NCBI GenBank assembly: GCA_039707655.1
Contig: CM077674.1
Coordinates: forward strand, 235,143,904-235,207,903
Origin: Elymus sibiricus
Taxonomy: Eukaryota; Streptophyta; Magnoliopsida; Poales; Poaceae
Length of the DNA stretch: 64,000 nucleotides
Direction: 5' to 3'
Part shown: in pieces, positions 55,579 through 64,000 of the stretch
Position numbering within the stretch: the stretch's first letter is position 1
Layout of the letters: every line of letters starts with the position of its first letter
Position numbers and translations under genes: made by a program
The notes under the pieces: model-generated
The model's database searches: none
Told to the model about the DNA's origin: nothing
The model's input: the letters and a program-made list of their open reading frames with translations, nothing else

Positions 55579-56471
55579 TAACAAAATAACATAAAAGTAA
55601 ATGAAGAGCAAAGGTTATAGTGACGGATGAAATAGCAGAATGAGAAGGCGTTCTGAAGGAGTTTGGAATCCCCATTGGTATGTTTCTAGCGCACCTATGC
55701 ATATGGAATGGATACTTGAGCCACTGTTGACGATTATGCTGGGCGGAGCCGGGTACAGTACACGTTCTACTCGTGGTAGACTTCGTGCCACGCACGCCAC
55801 CATCATAGTCTCCCCAGAGGGTTACAACTTATGATAATTAAGGGTACCCCGTGGATGCGGCCTCTCTAAGGGTTCTCCGTAATTCCCCGGTCAATTGCAA
55901 AGGTTAGGAGCAGTAGGCTTTTACTGTCACCTCGATTTACCTCCACATCCTAGCCCTTTACAACGACAGTGATATACTTCGTGGCCATAAGGCACAAATG
56001 CTAAGTGGGGCCCCTTCACAACATTCACAAAGTTATTAAACTAAGCATTCACCAGAGGATCTCATATCCACAATAACGTTTCAGATCCTACACATACCAA
56101 GGTTCATCCATATCCCCGAGAACTAGGGGTCTACTCACACATGGGGACAACAATCATCTAGACGAAAATAATGGAATGCATGGATGAATGATTCAAATGA
56201 TACACAAGAGGATCCACTAGTGTTCTTGATGTTGCAGATGATAAGGATGTGGATGATGATGATGATGATGATGGCGACAGTGGTGATGATGTTGTATCTC
56301 CCCCGTACGCGGTGGAGAAGATCCCCTCCTTCTCCCTCCTCCGGATGAACTCCGGAGGCTAGGGTTCTGCCTTCTGGATGAGTTTCTGGTGTCTCTGGGC
56401 GTCTGATCCACGATCCGATTCGACGGGGTGGAAATAGTCGATCTGGCGGCGGCGGCGTGCCATACGACCGC
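55579..56471 (-). mobile_element. LTR-like fragment, right part
   Basis: This continues the sequence broken at 47611 (TSD copy TAACA, then AAAATAACATAAAAG..). It includes ..GCGGTGGAGAAGATCCCCTC and a GAT microsatellite near 56252-56272, and ends at CGACCGC before the next LTR. No ORF. Probably the distal part of a minus-oriented LTR. Confidence 0.4.
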
Positions 56472-59430
56472 TGATACGTCTCCAACGTATCTATAATTTT
56501 TTATTATTTCATGCTATTATAGTGTCAATCTTGAATGTTTTATATGTAATTATATATCATTTTTTGGGACTAACCTATTAACCTAGTGACCAGTGCCAAT
56601 TGCTGTTTTCTGCTTGTTTTTGGTTTTTCAGGAAATCAGTACCAAACGAAGTCCAAATGCCATGAAACTTTTTGACGATTTTTTTCTGGACAAAAGAGAC
56701 CCTGGAAGCTTCATGAGGATGCCAGAAGCCTCACGAGGAGGCCACAAGGCAACAGGGCACGGCCCTAGGGGGCGCGCCCTGATGCCTTGTTGGCCGCTCG
56801 TGGCTCCTTTTAACCTAATTCCACTTCTATAAATTCTCAAATATTCGAAAACCAACAGAGAGCCAGATGAGAAAAACCTACCGCCGTCACAAGCCTTTGT
56901 TCTTCCGCGATCCCATCTGGAGGCCTTTTCCGGTACTCTGCCGGAGGGGGGATCGATCACGGAGGGCTTCTACATCAACCTTGCTGCCCTTCCGATGATG
57001 TGTGAGTAGTTTACCACAGACCTACGGGTCCATAGCTAGTAGCTAGATGGCTTCTTCTCTCTCTTTGATCTTCAATACCATGTTCTCCTCGATGTTCTTG
57101 GAGTTCTATCCGATGTAATCTTCTTTTACGGTGTGTTTGTTGGGATCCGATGAATTGTGAGTTTATGATTAGATTATTCATGAGAAATATTTGAGTCTTC
57201 TCTGAACTCTTTTATGCATGATTGTTATAGCTTTGTATTTCTCTCCGATCTATCGATTTGGTTTGGCCAACTAGATTGGTTTATCTTGCAATGGGAGAGG
57301 TGCTTTGTGATGGGTTCAATCTTGCGGTGCTCAATCACAGTGACAGAAAGGGACATGACACATATTTGTATTGTTGCCATTAAGGATAAAAAGATGGGGT
57401 TTAATCATATTGCTTGAGTTTACTTCCACCGTTCCGTTTTTATGACACACATCATCATTGTCATATTGCTTTGCATGATCATATAGCTGACATAGTATTT
57501 GTGTCTCAGCCACCGTTCATCATTTTTTATACATGTTACGCTAGTATCATTGCACATCCTGGTACACTGCCAGAGGCATTCATATAGAGTCATATTTGTT
57601 CTAGTTTCGAGTTGTAATTTTGAGTTGTAAGTAAATAGAAGTATGATGATCATCATAATTAGAGCATTGTTCCAGTGAGGAAATAAATAAATAAAATAAA
57701 AAAGAGAGGCCAAAAAGAGCCCCCGAAAAAAAGGAAAAAGAAAGAAAGAAAAGAAAGAAAAAAACCATGTTTTTCATATAGAGTCTCCTATTCTGCTACT
57801 TTCATATACTAGTGGGAATTTTTCATTATAGAACTTTGCTTGTATATTCCGATGATGGGCTTCCTCAAATGTCCGAGGTCTTCATGAGCAAGCAAGTTGG
57901 ATGCACACCCACTTAGTTTTCATTTTGAGCTTTCATACACTTATAGCTCGTAGTGCATCCGTTGCATGTCAATTCCTACTCCTCGCATTAACATCAATTG
58001 ATGGGCATCTCCATAGCCCGTTGATTAGCCGCGTCAATGTGAGACTATCTTCTTCTTTTTGACTTCCCCTTATTAATCTCTACCACCACATTCTATTCCA
58101 CCCATAGTGCTATATCCATGGCTTGCGCTCAAGTATTGCGTGGGGGTTGAAAAAGCTGAAGCGTGTTAAAAAGTATGAACCAATTGCTTGGATAAAAGCG
58201 GGGTTGTTCATGATAAATACTTTGTGTTAAGAAGATGGAGCATGACAGGATTATATGATTTTGTAGGGATAACTTTCTTTAGCATTTTTTATTTTCAAAG
58301 GCATGATTGTTTGTTAGTATGCCTGAGTATTGATGTCTTTATATCAAATTATAGACTATTGCTTTGAATCATTTGGATCTTAATATTCATACCGTAAAAG
58401 ATAATTACATGATGAAACATGTTAGGTAGCATTCCACATCAAAAATTCTGTTTTTATCATTTACCTACTCGAGGACGAGCAAGAATTAAGCTTGGGGATG
58501 CTTGATACATCTCCAACGTATCTATAATTTTTGATTGTTCCATGCTATTATAGTATCAATCTTGGATGTTTTATATGCAATTATATATCATTTTTTGGGA
58601 CTAACCTATTAACCTAGTGCCCAGTGCTAGTTGCTGTTTTCTGCTTGTTTTTGGTTTTTCAGGAAAGGAGTACCAAACGAAGTCCAAATGCCACGAAACT
58701 TTTTAACAATTTTTTTCTAGACAAAAGAGACCCTGGAAGCTTCGGGAGGATGCCAGAAGCCTCACGAGGAGGCCACAAGGCAACAGGGCGCGGCCCTGGG
58801 GGGTGCCCTGATGCCTTGTGGGCCCCTCGTGGCTCCTTTTGACCTAATTCCACTTCTATAAATTCTCAAATATTCGGAAACCAACAGAGAGCCAGACGAG
58901 AAAACCCTGCCGCCACCGCAAGCTTCTATTCTTCCGCGATCCCATCTGGAGGCCTTTTCCGGTACTCTGCGGAGGGGGAATCGATCACGGAGGGCTTCTA
59001 CATCAACCTTACTTCCCTTCCGATGATGTGTGAGTAGTTTACCATAGACCTACGGGTCCATAGCTAGTAGCTAGATGACTTCTTCTCTCTCTTTGATCTT
59101 CAATACCATGTTCTCCTCGATGTTCTTGGAGTTCTATCCGATGTAATCTTCTTTTGCGGTGTGTTTGTTGGGATCTGATGAATTGTGAGTTTATGATCAG
59201 ATTATTCATGAGAAATATTTGAGTCTTCTCTGAACTCTTTTATGCATGATTGTTATAGCTTTGTATTTCTCTTCGATCTATCGATTTGGTTTGGCCAACT
59301 GGATTGGTTTATCTTGCAATGGGAGAGGTGCTTTGTGATGGGTTCAATCTTGCGGTGCTCAATCCCGGTGACAGAAAGGGACATGACATGTATTTGTATT
59401 ATTGCCATTAAGGATAAAAAGATGGGGTTT
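56472..59430 (+). mobile_element. Rearranged gypsy copy: two partial LTRs and 3' internal region
   Basis: LTR 1 starts TGATACGTCTCCAACGTATC at 56472 and breaks off near 57424 (after ..GGGGTTTAATCATATTGC). Internal DNA with a purine-rich stretch at about 57722-57765 follows and ends in GAATTAAGCTTGGGGATGC. LTR 2 starts TGATACATCTCCAACG at 58503 and stops at 59430 where another LTR begins. Gag-pol is absent, so an internal deletion reaching from LTR 1 to the 3' non-coding region took place. LTR 1 and LTR 2 are highly similar. Confidence 0.8.
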
Positions 59431-59541
59431 TGAAAGCGCAGGATAACTCCCAGAGGGTGGGGTGAATGGGAGATTTTTCGAAATTCGTCAAACTCCGAGG
59501 ACTTTGATGAAAATCAGAGTGAAGAAATAGAAACAGAAATG

Positions 59542-62500
59542 TGTGGCACCCCGGCTCAGAGAGACCGGAACACCCCGTATTCCAACCCAGAGATCAAGTC
59601 TTCTGGAATACGGCACTGCTTGGCATAGAACAAATCAGCTCTTTATTACAAATATAACAGGTACAAAGGTTCTGAAGGCACGAAGGTTACAGGGGAACGG
59701 TGACACTTCGCCTGCTTAGATAGCTCTATGCTAGCAGCGAGACATCTCAAAGCGGAATAAATCCTAACAGCGGAACAACGACGACGGTGATGAACTCCAC
59801 TCTGCAGGGACTCTGGCTGGGATGTATCCTAGAGCGCAACCTCGGGGTCCTCGACAAACAAGCAATCATGGCATCACCTACAATCTGGCATGACACGCCA
59901 GGTGAGTACTTTGAATGTACTCTCAAGCTCACAGCAACCAAAGCAATCAAGACATACAACAGCATGGCATTTACAGGTTAATCATCAAAGATGAACACGA
60001 TACTACTAGAATAACATGAGCATGGCAACAACATGAGCATGGCAACAACATGATCATGGCATGTACATATAATTCATGATATGAACAGGATGATACTAGC
60101 ACTAGCATGCAAGAGGGGGGGTCGACGTTTAAGGTCTCATGGACCAACTTACTCTGCTCGGAGGTTATCTCATAACCACCTGAGGTATCAATCTTTCTTA
60201 CCATCGTGATCATCACACGATCACCTCATGATCAACCATCATCAAGAATACTATCGTGATCAACTCGTGACCACATAAAGATCAACCAACTTCTTTTCTC
60301 ATGGAACCGGGGTTGTTTATTATTCAGGTTATTATTTCTGTTGACCCACAGTGTGACCTACTACGAACTATGTCCATGACCGAGGACGCGGCTATCGATA
60401 GATTATACACTCTGCAGAGGTTAGTACACTGTACCCACACCACGGAACTCATGGCCTCGTACTCCCATTCGGGTGGACCAACGACATTCCGACAAAACCA
60501 ATCTATTGCATGACACTCTCCCGGCCACTCCGACAAACTCCCCTTTGGGCTATGTCCTGGGTTACCCCAATGCCAACTCGTGACATCCGCCACCTATGTG
60601 GCCGCCACCGTCGTGGCCAAACCAAAACTGTCCCAAACGGGGACCTGAGCTCAATACCAAAACCGGGTATTCAAGGCTTATGGCCGCCTACCTGATCAGG
60701 GTAGCGCACGCACATAACCTTCCCTATTATGAGGCACCGGCGAGAGGCATGACAATAGACCGCATTAGGGCCCCCCATAAGGCAAGTGTGGCTGCACTAG
60801 TTAGCTCGATTCGGTGGCACCATGACTCAGCCAACAGATTTGTTCAAGTTCAATTAATGTCAGGTTCACTTGAATGGTGATGAGCTGAGTCACAATAAAA
60901 TACATAATGAAATAACAATGCAGATGAGCATGATATCAGTGTAACCATGGATGGGCAACATAACCATTTAACATCAACAATGATAAATCATTTTACTCTA
61001 CGGGATGCAAATGAGCATAGCATAACGATGATCATGAATACACAAGTATTTTCATATCAAACCATGACTACTCATGTGAGCATATCATTATCGCTAGCAT
61101 TGGAAATGATTACAAGAATGAAATATGGTAAGAATATCCTTAGCAATTAATCATATCACTTACTAGATGAAAATGAACATGGCATAAGCAATGAGCATGG
61201 ATTCACAAGCATATTCGAAGCATTCACAAAATAATTAAATGCGCAAACAATTATTAAATATTCAAGTGGAAACCATGGCTACTGCAATGCCATCATGCAA
61301 GTGGCTGTTGTGGCTTGCCTGGGGATGAAGGATCCACCGGGGAGAGGTGCGAGACACTCGCGGAAAGAATCGCCGGAAAAGTATCCCTCTCGGCGGAGCT
61401 GATTAGAGGGCAAGGGCAAAATGGTCATTTTCACAGTGTGACAACCTCATGAAAATGATACCATCGGAACGGGCTCGACGAATTGAGATCGTGGGCTTTG
61501 GAATCACCTGATTCGGAGTTACGGTTGCCGAGTTACGGCCGTTCGTTCGTTAGGCAGAAAAATAATAAGAATCTGTCCACTTCTGCCCTTAACGGACGAA
61601 CGTCCGCATATTAGCACTTTCGGCTCTGGGCTGAAAAACTGAAAGCGCCTTTCTGCGAATACGCTTTCGAATAAGTGAAAACGTATTTCCAGCCGAAACA
61701 ACACAGAAATACGCTTTCAGAAACCGAAGACGTAGCTCAGTGAAATGCGCCTCCACTTACTCTGCGCGGGCCCGGCCGTGAGCCACTTACAGGCGGGCCC
61801 CACAGGCTCTCTCTCTCTCCTCCTCATTCCTTCTTCTTCCTCCCGATCGAGCAGAGGAGAGCGAGGCCGGCTGCGGCTGGCACTGGCCCCGGCGACTCCG
61901 GCCGACTCCGGCCAAGGTCCGGCCATCGGCGGGCTCGGGAGGAACTGTCGCAGCCACCTGGGCCAGGCGGGATGCCGAGGAGGGCTGGGACAGTGGCGGC
62001 TTGCGGGCTCGCGGAGAAGGCCGTCGGCCGGCGATGGAGCTTGGCGCTACGGGGCACCAGAGGAAGGAGGTGTTGCGGGGAGGGCTTAAGGGTGGTCGTG
62101 GAGTTCTCCGGTGATGGCTAGAGGGAGAGGAGGGCTCGGACTTGACCGAATTTAGGCGAAGCCGAGCGGCGGCCGTGGCTGCAATGCGGGGCGAGGAGAG
62201 CCGCTCGAGCTTGACGGAGAGGTTGGGGAGGCTTCTGGGAGGTTGGGGAGGAGCTTGGTGAGCTCGGAGGGCTCGGGAAGGGTTTAAATAACCGCGGCAC
62301 CGATACCCTCGCCGGATGCCGCCACGGGCGCTCGGGGGGGTGCACTGACGCGACCGCATGCGCGTGCGCACGCGTGGGGGGTGTGAGGGCGACGAGTGAG
62401 GAGTAGTGGAGCGCCAGAGGAGGGCAGACGCGGGAGGTGCGGTGTCCGGTCGGCCACTCGACCACAGTGCGCACGCGGGCAAGGTCGCCGTGGCACGAGG

Positions 62501-63943
62501 AGGGTGAAGGAGGAGGGGGCCAGGGTTCCGAGGAGGGCAAGTGGCTGCTGCGGAGTGGCTAGACATGCTTGGACGCGCGGGAACGACGAGCAGAGAAGTG
62601 CCCGAAGCTAAACGCCACCGAGAGCGCGACAATGGCTTCCCAGTCGCGTGGTCACCGCGTGCATAGGCGCACGCGGTGTGCTCCAGCCAGTAAAACCATG
62701 TCTAGCATGTAGTCCTTCCTAAGTGGGTCCTCCCTGAGGTGATGGATCGAGGAAAGTAGCTGTGTGTTGATGTGAGTGATCAACTGAAGTTTGCTGTATC
62801 AAACTTGGGCATGAAATAGTGATCAAATGGGATGGGATAAGGGCTAACCAGTATGTCTCAAGGGTTTAGGGTAGGAAGAACTATGATCCTGTGGATTTTG
62901 AAAAGATTTGGACCAGTATTTAACATAGTTGCTTTACAACTGCAATAACTGGTCCAGAAACTTGATCAGGAAGTAGCACTCACATGGATGCTTGGATGGG
63001 GCTGAAAATTGGGGGAGTATGATCATTTGGGCATATGAAGGTACCATAAAAATTTCATCCCATTTGGATAAGCATAAATGGTACTTCCTTCACAATGCTC
63101 CTCACTGGACAGAAACTTGGGGGAATTTTGCAGAGATATTGGCTTGGAAAAATGATTTGAATTTTGGCATGCTCAAATTATATAGGGATATTTAGGTCCT
63201 GGATTAATTTCAGAATTTTTTAAGCAATATAAAATATAGTTGCTTCACAAACTAAAATTGTGACCAGAAACCAAGATTGGATGGTGTGCTCACATAGATT
63301 GTTGGATGGAGATGAAATTTGGTGGAGAGTAATTATTTAATCATTTGAATGACCTAAAAATTTAAACTCATTTGGATAAGCCTAGCTAGTACTTCCTTCA
63401 CAAAGCTTCTCTCTGGATAGAAACTTTGGAAATTTGCTGAGGAAGATTTACTAGGCAAATGAGGCTGAATTTTGGCATGTGGAAATAATTTGGATATGAG
63501 AGAGTGCCCAAAAATTTTGAGGGCAATCAAGAAAATAGAAATAGCACTTCCTTCACAAAGTGTCATTCTGGACAGAATAGGAAATGAATATTCCTGAATT
63601 ATTTTTGAACTAGTCAAGGATGGATTTTGACATATTAGTGGAAGATATGATCCAAAGAATTTATGAGAATTTTGTGGGAATTTATGGAATGGCAGAAATA
63701 TAGGTTGCTTCACAACCTATGGCAAACAGGGTTATTCCTTTAATAGAAAAAGGAATATTCCCGGTTGGGCTAAGATGGAAATGACATGGCCTTGGGATAG
63801 ATTTGAGGATGACAAACCACTAGGAAGTGGCAGGAGAGAAAATCTTCCCAGGTTTCAAGACCACATAGCCACGGAAAAAGAAATCCAAATAAAATTCGAA
63901 GAAATCGAAAAGAAAAAGAAAGGGCCAAAAATCGGGGTGTTAC
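59542..63943 (-). mobile_element. Probable 4.4-kb solo LTR (LARD/Sukkula-like size)
   Basis: In plus orientation it begins TGTGGCACCCCGGCTCAGAG and ends AAAATCGGGGTGTTACA, giving TG...CA ends with inverted TGT(G/A)(G/A)CACCCCG termini. The flanks are AAATG (59537-59541) and AAACG (63944-63948), a 5-bp TSD with one C/T change. Inside is AT-rich DNA, a GC-rich island at about 61740-62690 with TTTAAATA near 62285, and no retroviral gene. Very long LTRs of this kind are known in Triticeae LARDs such as Sukkula. The identity of the family is not proved. Confidence 0.65.
61740..62690 (-). promoter_or_regulatory. GC-rich island in the 4.4-kb LTR
   Basis: Long open frames occur on both strands (up to 281 codons on the minus strand), but all are Arg/Pro/Ser/Ala-rich and low complexity, as expected from base composition. 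On the minus strand TATTTAAA lies near 62289-62282. This could be the LTR's promoter and leader. No coding claim is made. Confidence 0.35.
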
Positions 63944-64000
63944 AAAACGAAACTAAGTCTACACAGATATGGAAAGCATGCATACGAAGCATAAGCAAGT

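Larger units (their letters stand above)
59431..64000 (-). mobile_element. LTR fragment interrupted by the 4.4-kb LTR
   Basis: It starts TGAAAGCGCAGGATAACTCC, with CAGAGGGTGGGGTGAATGGG, and continues after 63943 with AAACGAAACTAAGTCTACAC, comparable to 46830-46990. It leaves the window on the right, so its TSD cannot be checked. Confidence 0.55.

Noticed and set aside
61787..62632. 281-codon minus-strand ORF in the GC-rich island
   Set aside because: Several overlapping frames are equally open on both strands; the product is Arg/Pro/Ser low-complexity and lies within an LTR. Base composition explains it.
1..64000. CRISPR arrays, bacterial operons, tRNA genes
   Set aside because: Tandem repeats here have long diverged units without spacers, genes have GT-AG introns, and no cloverleaf with intact A and B boxes was found by eye.

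Overview
This window looks like nuclear DNA of a Triticeae grass (wheat, goatgrass or barley type). The reasons are nested LTR retrotransposons sharing the TGATACGTC... terminus, Stowaway and Tourist MITEs, CACTA-type repeats built on GTGTGCGAT, grass-style GC-rich first exons and two ordinary plant genes. Family names were recalled from memory, with no search; boundaries rest on termini and target-site duplications (TSDs) read here.

1-9190: the 3' part of a Tat-lineage Ty3/gypsy element (gag/RT-RNaseH/integrase, an antisense accessory ORF with a B3-like domain, 3' LTR at 4952-5801), then a gypsy remnant, a decayed Ulp1-like gene fragment and a GC-rich ORF with a 35-nt poly-C run.

9193-24719: a roughly 15.5-kb CACTA-like composite with no transposase visible. 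It has subterminal GTGTGCGAT repeats (one set with an exact 84-bp period), a frameshifted exonuclease-like gene, two ORFs each cut by one TAG, a 5S-rRNA-like fragment, a ~500-bp tandem array, a MITE and an intron-containing gene ending in a B3-like domain. Two solo LTRs with perfect TSDs (CACGC, GTGAC) sit in it.

24720-32214: a minus-strand gene fragment with two exons repeating a charged R/E motif, a 3-kb palindrome of two LTRs in inverted orientation, and a LINE 3' end.

32215-41295: the only clear host-gene island. A 10-exon nucleotide-sugar transporter gene (UGNT1-like, 340 aa, plus strand) has its first exon triplicated inside intron 1. A two-exon gene on the minus strand encodes a probable plastid protein with an acidic tail (143 aa). 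Tourist and Stowaway MITEs lie around and within them.

41296-64000: nested retroelements. These include a LINE endonuclease fragment split by a solo LTR (TSD CTAGC), a full-length non-autonomous LTR element at 47612-55578 (TSD TAACA) encoding an acidic 299-aa ORF, a rearranged gypsy copy, and a probable 4.4-kb solo LTR at 59542-63943.

The two host genes are independent neighbours. The most unusual content is the gene cargo of the mobile elements: B3-like domains in two unrelated elements, and a decay pattern in which nearly all premature stops are TAG at CAG-type sites, as expected from CHG methylation.
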